Positions 10,601 to 18,808 of a stretch of DNA of 38,977 nucleotides are shown in pieces. Under the pieces are notes generated by a model. That model did not search any database and had not been told where the DNA came from. It was given only the letters and a program-made list of their open reading frames with translations. The stretch is from positions 1 to 38,977 of the forward strand of contig WQUY01000017.1 of NCBI GenBank assembly GCA_009781855.1, read 5' to 3'. Position 1 is the stretch's first letter; each line of letters opens with the position of its first letter. The stretch comes from Oscillospiraceae bacterium. GTDB lineage: Bacteria; Bacillota; Clostridia; Oscillospirales; Oscillospiraceae. A program made the position numbers and the translations under genes.

Positions 10601-11263
10601 GAGGCGAAGATACTTTCTCGCAGTTTCCGACTGCTCCCTCAGTGGCTCTACTTGCATTTCAAGCTCAGAAACTTTGTCGCCTATCCTGAGCAAATTCTCG
10701 TCTGTTTGCTGGAGTTTGCGCTCCGATTCCTCTTTTCTGTGGCGGTATCGTGATATACCCGCAGCTTCTTCAAAAATCTCACGTCTGTCTTTGCTTTTTG
10801 TTGACAACAGATCGGCAATCTTTCCTTGACCAATGACAGAATAACCATCCCGGCCAAGTCCTGTGTCCATAAGCAGCTCACTTAGATCTTTAAGCCGAAC
10901 TTGACTGCGATTGATATAATATTCGCTCTCGCCGGAGCGGTAATATCTTCTGGTCAGCATCACTTCGGTATTGTCTAAACCAAAACGCCCATCGGTGTTG
11001 TCTAAAATCAGGGAAACCTCAGCATAACCAACTTGAGAACGCCTTTGCGTGCCGCCAAAAATAACATCTTCCATCTTTCCGCCGCGTAAAGTCTTGGTTG
11101 ATTGCTCTCCCATGACCCACAGTAACGCATCGGAAATATTGGATTTACCGCTGCCGTTAGGGCCGACGATACCAGTAATAGGCTTATCGAAAGTGAGCCT
11201 TGTTTTTTCAGGGAATGATTTAAATCCTTGAATCTCTAGAGATTTTAAGTACAGCGTGAACAC
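7673..11263 (-). CDS. smc: Chromosome segregation protein SMC
   Basis: SMC is the ATPase of the SMC-ScpAB condensin that compacts and separates chromosomes. The 1196-residue protein has all parts: Walker A GPNGSGKS at 34-41, a coiled coil, a hinge at about 510-680 (GTVAGLIKTG, ending near INAGGSMTGGS), a second coiled coil, the signature LSGGEK at 1093-1098 and Walker B VIMDEID at 1118-1124. The start is uncertain. The ORF opens with GTG three codons before the usual family start region (YLKSLEIQGF), and the only upstream purine stretch, AGAAAG, is weak. The gene opens the long minus-strand operon, behind the promoter at 11314-11342. Confidence 0.97.
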   Translation of the reverse strand: MFTLYLKSLEIQGFKSFPEKTRLTFDKPITGIVGPNGSGKSNISDALLWVMGEQSTKTLRGGKMEDVIFGGTQRRSQVGYAEVSLILDNTDGRFGLDNTEVMLTRRYYRSGESEYYINRSQVRLKDLSELLMDTGLGRDGYSVIGQGKIADLLSTKSKDRREIFEEAAGISRYRHRKEESERKLQQTDENLLRIGDKVSELEMQVEPLREQSETARKYLRLRDELRGLEITVWLNELDNLRDKATKAEHDHKTAKLELEKASQDMEDGYKDSESLADKTRACEVEAESVRDKISQAESNQNDCDSDIAVLRSQLEGNASQIENLSLELQNQDDTQDGVGTQIKEREARLAEIALDMKSHEQQSAALSEELREITTSAGNSNDELAAYAKKESDIQGEIVESKSKISALASQAQGLYDMGHTLKQKQAEALENLSAQENEHKTYKAELEKVKEEVTSLSNVVNGLKLKVQGRQNKAELSGEKLQRMTAQLKELQSRKALLSEMEKDYQGYSKAVKLVMQEYTRGALKNIHGTVAGLIKTGEKYTVAIETALGGAMQNIIVGSEDDGKAAINLLKSRDGGRATFLPMSTVKGNVLKAHEVGDDQGFEGVAYELIDFDPKYAGIYANLLGRVVIADTLNSAIRIAKKHGQRFRIVTLDGQVINAGGSMTGGSAAGRAGVLSRANEIEQLTGRIDGFAEDLTKIEREHSECEREKTAAQYELETAQTQLRNAEDHLLTADRDEKHSALLVQASRDAIGSFDGEAQTINEKTVQNDQETKQINKQLATLESEAAAIKEKIDAELSGQERLSQARDSVNKALANCGAEIAALEAENDAISKSVTELSAIRDEMFGSRERQLETIDSLNDRNIEIRKEIVEKELASSAFLDEIKAHKNHLTTLNERKLEIEAKRNTLSKALQEKNNELLNMERECGRLEQNKLEAELQEKQIVDKLWETYELSRSAALNAGAEVENISEAQKQISVLKKEISGLGNPNIGAIEEFERVNTRYTFLTSQRDDVEKAKIELIGIIDEITAHMREIFVREFEIINEGFEKTFKELFGGGRASLILEDPDDVLNCGIEIEVQPPGKSLKTLTLLSGGEKAFVAIAIYFAILTVRPPPFVIMDEIDAALDDANVLRFASHMRRMSNNTQMIVISHKRGTMEEADVLYGVTMQELGISSLLMVDLDEAEKTMKTKVAVR

Positions 11264-11313
11264 CAGCTTTCTACAACAACTTTAAAACAAATCCATCAAA
11301 ACACACAAGGGGT

Positions 11314-11342
11314 ATTTTATCTTAAAAAAATGAAAATTTCAA
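11314..11342 (-). promoter_or_regulatory. Predicted sigma-A promoter for the smc operon
   Basis: On the minus strand TTGAAA (11342-11337) and TAAAAT (11319-11314) are separated by 17 bases. Each differs from consensus at one position. The predicted start lies near 11307, giving a leader of about 45 bases before smc. Confidence 0.65.
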
Positions 11343-11483
11343 TCAAAATATGTCAAATTACAGTTGACAACATATTCTACTCCTGTGATACCTTCAAGTC
11401 AACCAAACAATGTGTTAACGAACCGCTGTCAGGCGATTGGGCTTCACTTCCATCATCACCCTAATATCCCAAACTCACCAGAA

Positions 11484-11506
11484 AAAATGCGGGACACCCG
11501 CATTTT
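11484..11506 (-). terminator. Rho-independent terminator after rarA
   Basis: AAAATGCGGG at 11484-11493 and CCCGCATTTT at 11497-11506 form a perfect 10-bp stem with a three-base loop. On the minus strand the arm ends in six T residues (four inside the stem). It lies 41 bases after the rarA stop and before the smc promoter, so it separates the two operons. The plus strand looks similar, but no plus-strand gene ends here. Confidence 0.85.
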
Positions 11507-11547
11507 GATACAACCCATTCCAAGCCAGACAACATCAGCAATACTTT

Positions 11548-12879
11548 CTACCCATTGCGTTTTTTCCACGCTTCAATTTGCTCCAAACGTTCCTTGACCC
11601 GGGCTTCAAGACCTTGATTTGTCGGCTCATAATATTTCCGCCCAACAAGCGCATCGGGCAAACATTGCATTGTGCTGAGCTTGTCCTCGGTATCATGGGC
11701 ATAAATATAATCTTTGCCATATCCAAGCTCTTTCATAAGGCGTGTCGGAGCATTACGAATGCTCAGCGGAACTGGCTCAGCCAGCATCTTTGCGGCATCG
11801 CCCGCTGCCCTATTGTATGCCACATCCAATGCATTCGACTTTGGTGCAACCGCCATATATACCACGGCATGGGTAAGGTGCACGCTACATTCAGGCATTC
11901 CTATAAAATGACATGCCTGATATGCCGCCACTGCAATTTCAAGTGCACGGCTATCTGCCATTCCAACATCCTCGCTCGCAAACCGAACAACCCGCCTGGC
12001 CACATACAGCGGATCCTCACCGGCTTCAAGCATTCTTGAAAGCCAATAAACCGCAGCATCTGCATCACTGTTTCGCATTGATTTATGCAGCGCTGATATG
12101 ATATTGTAATGCTCCTCACCATTTTTATCATAAAGAAGTGATTTTTTACTGATACACTGCTCAAGCAGCTCCATGGTTACAGAGATGCCGCTTTCATTAC
12201 TTTCAGCGTTTAAAATAACCATTTCGAGCGTACTGAGCGCAACACGCGCATCGCCATTTGCAAAACCGGCTATAATGCTCAATATATCTTCTGATATATC
12301 AATTTCTGAGCCACCAAAACCACGCAGGTCTGAAAGCGCCTGTTTGAGCAGTTTTACCAGATCCTCCTGCCCTAGGGCGCTGAGCACAAAAACGCGGCAT
12401 CGTGACAACAGCGCCGCATTTATTTCAAAAGATGGATTCTCCGTTGTCGCACCAATCAGGACTATGCTGCCCTTTTCAACAAATGGCAAAAAAGCATCCT
12501 GCTGGGCTTTGTTGAAGCGATGTATCTCGTCAACAAACAGGATGGTCTTATCCCCCATCACACTCATGCTATCGGCTCGATTCATGACATCCTTGATTTC
12601 TTTGATACCGCTTGTAACTGCACTGAAAACAACAAACTCAGCTTTTGTTCTGCCCGCAATTATCCGGGCAAGCGTCGTTTTCCCTACCCCCGGCGGCCCC
12701 CAAAAAATCATTGACGAAACCATATCCTTGTCAATCATCTGTCTGAGGACTTTACCCTCACCAAGCAAGTGATTCTGCCCTACAAATTCAGACAAATCAC
12801 GAGGCCGCAGGCGACTGGCAAGCGGCCCCTGCGGCTCCGGTGAATCAAAAATCGAATGTTGTCTGTAGTGGCTGTTCAC
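11548..12879 (-). CDS. rarA: Replication-associated recombination protein A (RarA/MgsA AAA+ ATPase)
   Basis: RarA is a clamp-loader-related AAA+ ATPase that acts at stalled replication forks. The 443-residue protein shows LRPRDLSEFVGQNHLLG near residues 24-40, Walker A GPPGVGKTT, Walker B FVDEIHRFNKAQQDAFLP and sensor-1 GATTENPSFEIN. The C-terminal tetramerisation region runs to about residue 440. The start is GTG two bases after the stop of the upstream flavoprotein gene, without a strong ribosome binding site, so it is probably translated by coupling. A terminator follows the gene. Confidence 0.96.
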   Translation of the reverse strand: MNSHYRQHSIFDSPEPQGPLASRLRPRDLSEFVGQNHLLGEGKVLRQMIDKDMVSSMIFWGPPGVGKTTLARIIAGRTKAEFVVFSAVTSGIKEIKDVMNRADSMSVMGDKTILFVDEIHRFNKAQQDAFLPFVEKGSIVLIGATTENPSFEINAALLSRCRVFVLSALGQEDLVKLLKQALSDLRGFGGSEIDISEDILSIIAGFANGDARVALSTLEMVILNAESNESGISVTMELLEQCISKKSLLYDKNGEEHYNIISALHKSMRNSDADAAVYWLSRMLEAGEDPLYVARRVVRFASEDVGMADSRALEIAVAAYQACHFIGMPECSVHLTHAVVYMAVAPKSNALDVAYNRAAGDAAKMLAEPVPLSIRNAPTRLMKELGYGKDYIYAHDTEDKLSTMQCLPDALVGRKYYEPTNQGLEARVKERLEQIEAWKKRNG

Positions 12880-12881
12880 GC

Positions 12882-13277
12882 TTAGAATTTCACAGCTCTT
12901 GGCTCAGAGGCAAAGGAATAGAAAGTCGCGGTCGCATCTTTGAGGTAAAGTACTTGAGTATTATCATCCTCAGCCGAATACATGTCTTTTAACTGCGGAT
13001 AGTCATCCAGCATGGCTTTTTTGACCTCAATGCAATCATCGTTGACTGCCGTCGCCTCAATGCGAATCCACGCACCATCGGCACTCATCGCACAAATCTC
13101 AACTTTGGGGTTTGCAGCCATTTGTTTTGAGCAGGGCTTACTTTTTCCGGTTTGGATATAGAGTTTGCCATCTTTAATGAGATAGGTTCCAAAGGGTCGC
13201 ACACGTGGTTGATCACCTTCTGCTGTAGCTAAAAAATAGGTTCCCGCTTTCTTTAAAAAATCATATACTTCCTGCAT
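12882..13277 (-). CDS. Pyridoxamine 5'-phosphate oxidase-like FMN-binding protein
   Basis: This is a small split-barrel flavoprotein of the PNPOx-like superfamily. Many members bind FMN or F420 and reduce small molecules, but the substrate cannot be told from sequence. The 131 residues show the pattern YFLATAEGDQPRVRPFGTY near residues 14-32, KLYIQTGKSK near 38-47, and NPKVEICAM. A strong GGGAGG site precedes ATG. It lies between ymdB and rarA on the same strand. NimA-like nitroreductase activity is one possibility, not shown. Confidence 0.85.
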   Translation of the reverse strand: MQEVYDFLKKAGTYFLATAEGDQPRVRPFGTYLIKDGKLYIQTGKSKPCSKQMAANPKVEICAMSADGAWIRIEATAVNDDCIEVKKAMLDDYPQLKDMYSAEDDNTQVLYLKDATATFYSFASEPRAVKF

Positions 13278-13311
13278 TTTTTTGTCCTCCCAATATTTTG
13301 TTTATATTTTA

Positions 13312-14079
13312 TTATGTAATCCTTAATGTTTCAACACTTTCGCACTTCCCGGTCTCTGGATTGATTTCAAAAACCGCACCTTCGATTCTTGCAGGCCCAT
13401 CCGCGGGCTCGAAACGTTGCGGCGGATTTCCCAGAAAACGCGAAATGGGCTGCGCAGGGTTCATGCCTATTATAGAATCGTTTGCTCCGGTCATTCCAAG
13501 GTCAGTTATATATCCCATGCCACCGTCAAAAATCCTTATATCGGAAGTCTGAACATGAGTATGAGTCCCCCAGAGTGCAGAGACCCGGCCATTGAGATAA
13601 TACGCCAGGCCGTGCTTTTCGCTCGTTGCCTCCGCATGAAAATCAACCAGAATGATGTTTGTCTCAACCTGCTTTAATATTTTATCTGCCTCAAAAAACG
13701 GATTGCCGCTGCCATAAGGCATATCAACAGTTCCAACAAGATTTATGACACACACATCACCGAATTCGGTTTCAAACACACCCCAACCACGCCCCGGAAC
13801 TTGCGGTGCAAAGTTTGCAGGCCGCAGGATATAGTCGTTGATATCAAGAAATTTATTGATCTTTTGAATCCCCCAGGTATGGTTTCCCAGAGTAATCACA
13901 TCAGCGCCTGCATCAAACAAAGCTTCAGCCTGAATCGGTGCAATACCCAGACCGGCAGCATTCTCACCATTTACCACAGTAAATGCTATATTTGCCCATT
14001 TCTTTATCTCGCGCAGCTTATCTGAAAGTACATTTATCCCTGCCTGACCACACACGTCTCCGATTGCCAGAATGTTCAT
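13312..14079 (-). CDS. ymdB: YmdB-type metallophosphoesterase (TIGR00282 family)
   Basis: YmdB proteins are dimetal phosphoesterases. The Bacillus member hydrolyses cAMP and 2',3'-cyclic nucleotides and affects biofilm formation. All expected metal ligands are visible: GD in MNILAIGDVCG, VVNGENAAG, the GNHTW motif, DFHAEATSEK and GTHTHVQT. The start is taken as the ATG preceded nine bases upstream by TTTGGAG. A longer in-frame TTG start five codons upstream overlaps that ribosome binding site and is unlikely. The result is 255 residues, close to the family length. Confidence 0.93.
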   Translation of the reverse strand: MNILAIGDVCGQAGINVLSDKLREIKKWANIAFTVVNGENAAGLGIAPIQAEALFDAGADVITLGNHTWGIQKINKFLDINDYILRPANFAPQVPGRGWGVFETEFGDVCVINLVGTVDMPYGSGNPFFEADKILKQVETNIILVDFHAEATSEKHGLAYYLNGRVSALWGTHTHVQTSDIRIFDGGMGYITDLGMTGANDSIIGMNPAQPISRFLGNPPQRFEPADGPARIEGAVFEINPETGKCESVETLRIT

Positions 14080-14093
14080 GGTTTTTGTCTCCA

Positions 14094-14111
14094 AAGAGCC
14101 TTTGGCCTCTT
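14094..14111 (-). other. Small hairpin next to the ymdB ribosome binding site
   Basis: On the minus strand AAGAGGCC, loop AAA and GGCTCTT form a stem with one bulged G. The 3' arm ends at the TTTGGAG ribosome binding site of ymdB. It could tune initiation or be chance; no U tract follows, so it is not a terminator. Confidence 0.3.
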
Positions 14112-14127
14112 ATTTTCACTACAAATT

Positions 14128-14994
14128 TTAAACAATGATACGCACGGCTCTGTGCGAATTGGTTATCTCGACTTCGCTATGCAGCCCACCATCTTCACCA
14201 TCAACAGTCCATGCTACATCTTCATCGAAAGAAAACTTTACTCGCGAGGCGTGTAATAGCATGATGTTGTCACCGTCGTAGCTTTGCTTTGCAAGGCTGG
14301 CCATAAGCTCCAGGAAAGCTGCCGGGTCTACCGGTTGCTTGACTAAAACGACCTCAAACATACCGTCTGCCAAATCCACACATTTTGGGTCGAGCTTTAA
14401 AAAACCCGCAACAGAAGTGGAGTTTACCACAGCCCCAAATATAAAATCACCAGCTATAATCTTACCGTCGTATTCAACCACAGTTTTTCTTGCTTTGATT
14501 GCCGGAACTTCCGCAAATCCGCTGAGTACGTATGCAAAATGACCCAAAGAACGTTTTGCATTTTGTGGGGTCGAGTAGGACACGCTTGTAAAAGCCCCAA
14601 ATGCCGCAATATATGTGAAATACCTGTCAGCAAAAAGACCTATGTCAACTTCACGAGGCTTGCCGTTTATTACTGTCAAAACAGCCTCCGACGGCACCTT
14701 AGACAAAGCCAGGGTTGTTGCAATATCATTTGCCGTGCCGGTAGGAATATATCCTATCGGCACAGAAGCTCCCGAACGCAAAATCCCTGAAACAACAGCA
14801 CTTAGAGTCCCGTCACCTCCGACACTTACTACCAAGTCATACAAACGCGCATATTCAAATGCCAACTGATCTGGCATGAGTTCTCCCGAAAAATAGACGG
14901 TAACAACATGACCATTGCTGCAAAGCTTCGACATAATCGTACCGAATGCAAATTTAGACAGGCCTCTGCCTGATACTGGATTCACAATCAGCAT
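14128..14994 (-). CDS. Diacylglycerol kinase family lipid kinase (DgkB/YegS-like)
   Basis: Members of this family phosphorylate diacylglycerol or related lipids with ATP at the inner membrane face, recycling lipid left by lipoteichoic acid or membrane-glycan synthesis. The 288-residue protein opens with IVNPVSGRG and has the nucleotide-binding VVSVGGDGTLSAV near residues 56-68 and PTGTANDIATTL near 85-96, all hallmark blocks. The start ATG has only a weak ribosome binding site. An in-frame stop lies eight codons upstream, so little extension is possible. It lies between serA and ymdB with no terminator on either side. Confidence 0.9.
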   Translation of the reverse strand: MLIVNPVSGRGLSKFAFGTIMSKLCSNGHVVTVYFSGELMPDQLAFEYARLYDLVVSVGGDGTLSAVVSGILRSGASVPIGYIPTGTANDIATTLALSKVPSEAVLTVINGKPREVDIGLFADRYFTYIAAFGAFTSVSYSTPQNAKRSLGHFAYVLSGFAEVPAIKARKTVVEYDGKIIAGDFIFGAVVNSTSVAGFLKLDPKCVDLADGMFEVVLVKQPVDPAAFLELMASLAKQSYDGDNIMLLHASRVKFSFDEDVAWTVDGEDGGLHSEVEITNSHRAVRIIV

Positions 14995-15044
14995 AGTATT
15001 ACTTACGATGACAACTCACCTTGCTTTCAAAAGTGATATTAGTT

Positions 15045-16208
15045 TTAAGCCAAAACTCTGACCCGAGTTACACCCTCTATCTGCTCAGCGGCGGCCTTAA
15101 TCCCTTCAGGCGCTTGATCAAGATCCATAATAATATAAGCCGTGTGCCCCTTGTCTGCATTGAGCGTATCTTTAACTTTTCCACCAAACTCAGCGACCAG
15201 ACTGGCCAATTTCCCGGCTATATCTGCTTCACTCTTGTAAATCACGCATAAACGCGGCGCTTCTGTGCGGGGAAGATGTGCGTTCGGTAAGTTTACTGAA
15301 TTGATTATATTGCCGCTTTCAAGATATTCTATAATCTCATCGGCTGCCATTGCCACGCAGTTGTCTTCGCTCTCAGGTGTAGACGCACCCAAATGAGGTA
15401 TTGGCACAACACCCGGAGCTCCTGCGAGCCTGCCATTGGGAAAATCGGTAACATAACAAGCAACATGACCGGATTTCAGTGCATCAAGTATTCCATCATC
15501 GCAAACCAGCTCTGCACGAGCCATATTTATAATCCGAACCCCTTGCTTCATCTTCGCAATAGTGTCTTTGTTTATGATTCGTTTTGTCGCCTCCATGTAT
15601 GGCAAATTCAGCGAAATAAAATCTGCTTCTTTATATATCTGATCAAGATTACTTGCCCTGGCAATGCCGGAAGATAACCCACGTGCAGCAGCATCAGACA
15701 AATACGGATCATAGCCAATGACTTTCATGCCGAGTGCATCCGCCGCACAAGCAATTTTTGCACCAATCGCTCCAAGACCAATTACACCAAGTGTCTTGCC
15801 CAATATTTCGGGGCCTGCATATTGTGATTTTTGCTTTTCTACAAGTGCAGCAACTTCATCGCCTTTATCTGCAACAGACCTTACCCAGTTTATTCCATCT
15901 ACGATGTGACGCGCAGAAAGAAATAGTGCGCAAATGGCCAGTTCCTTAACACCCTCAGCGTTTGCGCCGGGCGTGTTAAATACAACTATGCCCTCATCAG
16001 CACAACGCTCAAGTGGGATGTTGTTTACCCCTGCACCTGCACGGGCAATACAAAGCAGCTCTGTCGGAAATTGCTCTTCGTGCAATTTTGCCGAACGAAC
16101 CATTATGGCATCAGGAGACGCTTCTTCTGTTGATACTTCATATTTTGCGCCGCTGAACCTTTCTAGCTCTTTTGATTTTATGTTGTTAAGCAGTTTGACC
16201 TTATACAT
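15045..16208 (-). CDS. serA: D-3-phosphoglycerate dehydrogenase
   Basis: SerA catalyses the first step of serine synthesis, oxidising 3-phosphoglycerate with NAD. The 387-residue protein is the short form: a substrate domain, the NAD-binding domain with GVIGLGAIGAKIA near residues 136-148, the RAGAGVNNIP segment, and the catalytic histidine in IPHLGASTPES. A C-terminal ACT domain (about 315-387, from APRLCVIYKSEADI) is the likely serine-sensing part. It follows serC in the same operon, which supports the assignment over other 2-hydroxyacid dehydrogenases. Confidence 0.95.
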   Translation of the reverse strand: MYKVKLLNNIKSKELERFSGAKYEVSTEEASPDAIMVRSAKLHEEQFPTELLCIARAGAGVNNIPLERCADEGIVVFNTPGANAEGVKELAICALFLSARHIVDGINWVRSVADKGDEVAALVEKQKSQYAGPEILGKTLGVIGLGAIGAKIACAADALGMKVIGYDPYLSDAAARGLSSGIARASNLDQIYKEADFISLNLPYMEATKRIINKDTIAKMKQGVRIINMARAELVCDDGILDALKSGHVACYVTDFPNGRLAGAPGVVPIPHLGASTPESEDNCVAMAADEIIEYLESGNIINSVNLPNAHLPRTEAPRLCVIYKSEADIAGKLASLVAEFGGKVKDTLNADKGHTAYIIMDLDQAPEGIKAAAEQIEGVTRVRVLA

Positions 16209-16252
16209 TGTGATTATGACTCCTCTCTAAACCCGAACTAGGGTGCTCTCAA

Positions 16253-16279
16253 CCGGGACAGGTTTTTTGACTGTCCCGG
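16253..16279 (-). other. Stem-loop between serC and serA
   Basis: CCGGGACAG at 16253-16261 and CTGTCCCGG at 16271-16279 form a perfect 9-bp GC-rich stem with a nine-base loop. On the minus strand it is not followed by a U tract (TTGAGAGC follows), so it is probably not a full terminator. An mRNA processing or stability element between the two cistrons is plausible. Confidence 0.5.
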
Positions 16280-16297
16280 CACTTGTTGCGCAGAGTT

Positions 16298-17383
16298 TTA
16301 GTTATTTCTTTCAAAGTTGCGCATGAAATCTGCAAGCTCCTTAACGCCCTCGGTCGGCATTGCATTGTATATCGAAGCACGCATACCACCCAAAACACGA
16401 TGCCCCTTGAGGTTTTCAAAACCTGCATATGTCGCATCTTTTATAAATTTATTGTCAAGTTCCTCACTTGCTGTTTTGAAAGTGACATTCATATCTGAGC
16501 GAGCTTCTTTATTTGCACAACCTATAAACATTTTGCTTTCATCCAAAACATCATATAGAATCTTCGCCTTTGCAGCTTTAATCTTCTGCATTCCTTCAAC
16601 CCCGCCCTGCGTGTCAAGCCATTTCAGAACAAGGCCTAGCATGTAAATGGTATAACATGGCGGTGTATTATGCATAGAATCACCGTCAATCATTACTTTA
16701 TAGCTCATCAGCTTAGGTGTAAGCGGATGCTCATGACCAGCAAGCGACTTATCCATAATGACAACAGCGGCTCCGGCAGGCGCCATATTCTTCTGTACAC
16801 CCGCATATATCAGTCCATATTTTGAAACATCTACCGGAATAGACATAATATTTGACGACATATCACAAACCAAAGGCACATCGCCCGTCTCCGGCACATA
16901 TTTCCATTCCGTACCGTAGATTGTGTTGTTCGAACAATAGTGGAAATAAGATGCCTGAGGGTCAAGCTTCAAATCGCCCTGAGCCGGGATATATGTGTGG
17001 TTTTTATCCTCAGTATCACAAGCTATATTTATCTCGCCATATTTTTTAGCTTCCTTTGCCGCAAGACCTGAGAAATTGCCCGTAATCGCATAGTCAGCCT
17101 TACCGGTTTTGCCAATGAGATTCATTGGAACACCTGAAAACTGGAGCGTTGCGCCACCCTGCAAAAACAGAATCTCATGAGTATCTGGAATATTCATAAT
17201 TCTCTTGAGGTCGGCCTTGACCTCTTCAAATATATTCAGATACACCTTGCTTCTATGGCTCATTTCCATGACCGACATGCCACTGCCGCGATAATTGGTC
17301 ATTTCTGCTGCTGCCTGCTCAAGAACCGGAAGCGGCAAGACGGACGGCCCCGCTGAAAAGTTGAAAATTCTCTCTGTGGACAT
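16298..17383 (-). CDS. serC: Phosphoserine aminotransferase
   Basis: SerC converts 3-phosphohydroxypyruvate and glutamate to phosphoserine and 2-oxoglutarate, using pyridoxal phosphate. The 361-residue protein begins with IFNFSAGPSVLPLPVLEQ, which is diagnostic, and carries the PLP lysine in AGVQKNMAPAG. The late HRVLGGMRASIYNAMP block contains the substrate-binding arginine region. AGGAGGG before ATG is a strong ribosome binding site. It is the first gene of the operon and is paired with serA. A serB phosphatase is not seen in this window. Confidence 0.98.
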   Translation of the reverse strand: MSTERIFNFSAGPSVLPLPVLEQAAAEMTNYRGSGMSVMEMSHRSKVYLNIFEEVKADLKRIMNIPDTHEILFLQGGATLQFSGVPMNLIGKTGKADYAITGNFSGLAAKEAKKYGEINIACDTEDKNHTYIPAQGDLKLDPQASYFHYCSNNTIYGTEWKYVPETGDVPLVCDMSSNIMSIPVDVSKYGLIYAGVQKNMAPAGAAVVIMDKSLAGHEHPLTPKLMSYKVMIDGDSMHNTPPCYTIYMLGLVLKWLDTQGGVEGMQKIKAAKAKILYDVLDESKMFIGCANKEARSDMNVTFKTASEELDNKFIKDATYAGFENLKGHRVLGGMRASIYNAMPTEGVKELADFMRNFERNN

Positions 17384-17435
17384 ATATTTTTCCCTCCTGC
17401 AAATTCAAGACTTATGTCTTAATTTCTTACTATGC

Positions 17436-17465
17436 ATTATATAGTAATGATTCAAAAATTGTCAA
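17436..17465 (-). promoter_or_regulatory. Predicted sigma-A promoter for the serC operon
   Basis: On the minus strand a consensus TTGACA (17465-17460) and consensus TATAAT (17441-17436) are separated by 18 bases. The predicted start is about 45 bases before the serC ATG. Confidence 0.85.
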
Positions 17466-17490
17466 TTAAGAATTATAAGATGTTTTTGAT

Positions 17491-17519
17491 TTGCTGTTTC
17501 CTTTGTTCTGTGTTAGAAT
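17491..17519 (+). promoter_or_regulatory. Possible extended -10 promoter for the deacetylase gene
   Basis: TGTTAGAAT (17511-17519) is an extended -10 element. TTGCTG lies 17 bases upstream of the hexamer and is a weak -35 match. Transcription would begin near 17526, inside the foldable element described next. Confidence 0.5.
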
Positions 17520-17520
17520 C

Positions 17521-17573
17521 TCCTAGGTTGTCGGAAGCCGAGTCCACTACTCCAGCTCCGGTAGCTTAAATTA
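17521..17573 (+). repeat. Foldable element E1 upstream of the deacetylase
   Basis: TAGGTTG (17524-17530) can pair with TAGCTTA (17562-17568) over seven positions with three G-U pairs, which favours a plus-strand RNA. Inside, TCGG-AAG-CCGA (17531-17541) is a small hairpin. The left 21 bases match element E2 beyond the gene at 16 positions, and the right 13 bases match at 11. It would lie at the 5' end of the deacetylase mRNA. No known riboswitch class was recognised. Confidence 0.5.
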
Positions 17574-17590
17574 TCAGGTGGATGGTAGAT

Positions 17591-18781
17591 ATGTTGAGAA
17601 AGTTTGTTTCATTTATTCTGTTGCTGTGCATACTCCTATCATTTGTGATACCGGCTTATGCAGCACCCAACGAAAGCATCATAACACCCAACACCATCGT
17701 TGCAAATCGGAGAGACTCAACTGTTTATATAAATAATCAACGCTTTAATTTTCACACATTTGACATCAACGGACAAAACCACATGAGAATCCGTGACCTT
17801 GCATTTATGCTCAATCGTACCGGCGTACAGTTTGGGGTTTCGTGGAATTCTGAGCGCAGGGCAATTCAACTTACCACCGGCACTCCTTATACTCCGGTTG
17901 GCAGCGAGCTCCGGCCAAAAAGCACTACCGGAAAAACAGGCATATTCTCAGAGGCAAGGGTTTGCATAGATGGAACGATATCTATTTTCAACACGCTCAG
18001 TATTGACGGCGAAACATATTTCAGGCTGCGCGACATCAGTACCGCCCTGGGTTTTAGTATAACATGGTCTGCCTCTGACAGCAGAATTATAATCGACGCA
18101 GGAAGCCGCACTGTGGAGGTTTCTGTTTCCACATCAACCGGACCCGGCGCACACAGAAGAATCATTGACACATCTCGCCCCGTTATTGCCCTGACTTTTG
18201 ACGACGGCCCCGGGCTTCACACCACAGAAGTTTTGGACATACTCAGTGCGCATGGCACTCCGGCTACATTTTTTGTCCTGGGCAGGCTGGCGGAGCGCAA
18301 TCCCGCAACAATCACCCGAATGTATAACTTTGGTCATGAAATCGCCAATCATTCTTGGTCTCATGCACTACTGACAAGAGAAAATAATGCCCGGATAACC
18401 AAAGAAATCGTGAACACCAACATGGTGATTGAATCTATCACAGGCAGGGCTCCTGTGCTATTTCGGGCACCTTATGGAGCTGTTAATAGCAGGGTTGAAC
18501 AGGTTCTGAGAGACCTTGACTTTCCAATAATAAATTGGTCGCTCGATTCGCGGGATTGGGAAAATAGAAATGCAAATGCGATATACAACGCAACGATGAG
18601 AGATGTACGCGATAGGGACATCCTTTTATACCATGATATCCACATAACGACTGCACATGCCTTGAGGCGTATCATACCTTCATTGATTGCACAGGGCTTC
18701 CAATTAGTCACTGTTTCGGAATTGATGTGTTTTTCAGGCATATCACTTCAAGCAGGACAGGAATATCGGCACGGCAGATAG
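17591..18781 (+). CDS. Secreted polysaccharide deacetylase (NodB domain) with copper-amine-oxidase-N-like region
   Basis: This is a predicted exported carbohydrate esterase family 4 enzyme, which removes acetyl groups from N-acetylated glycans such as peptidoglycan. A signal peptide (LRKFVSFILLLCILLSFVIPAYA) is followed by two repeats of a copper-amine-oxidase N-terminal type stalk, about residues 30-170, each with an R-[IL]-RD core. The NodB domain then spans about 190-390. It has TFDDGPG, the metal-binding HEIANHSWSH, FRAPYG, WSLDSRDW and the terminal YHDIH. All catalytic motifs appear intact. The chosen ATG is nine bases after GGTGG; an ATG three codons upstream directly abuts that site. 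Two related foldable elements flank the gene. Peptidoglycan is the probable substrate, by inference. Confidence 0.93.
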   Translation: MLRKFVSFILLLCILLSFVIPAYAAPNESIITPNTIVANRRDSTVYINNQRFNFHTFDINGQNHMRIRDLAFMLNRTGVQFGVSWNSERRAIQLTTGTPYTPVGSELRPKSTTGKTGIFSEARVCIDGTISIFNTLSIDGETYFRLRDISTALGFSITWSASDSRIIIDAGSRTVEVSVSTSTGPGAHRRIIDTSRPVIALTFDDGPGLHTTEVLDILSAHGTPATFFVLGRLAERNPATITRMYNFGHEIANHSWSHALLTRENNARITKEIVNTNMVIESITGRAPVLFRAPYGAVNSRVEQVLRDLDFPIINWSLDSRDWENRNANAIYNATMRDVRDRDILLYHDIHITTAHALRRIIPSLIAQGFQLVTVSELMCFSGISLQAGQEYRHGR

Positions 18782-18808
18782 GAAATTTTTATACTTGCGC
18801 CATCATCC

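Noticed and set aside
11364..11392. Plus-strand promoter (TTGACA, 17 bases, GATACC)
   Set aside because: The -10 match is poor and no plus-strand gene follows.
12173..12772. 199-residue plus-strand open reading frame
   Set aside because: It is a shadow of rarA on the opposite strand and has no family features.
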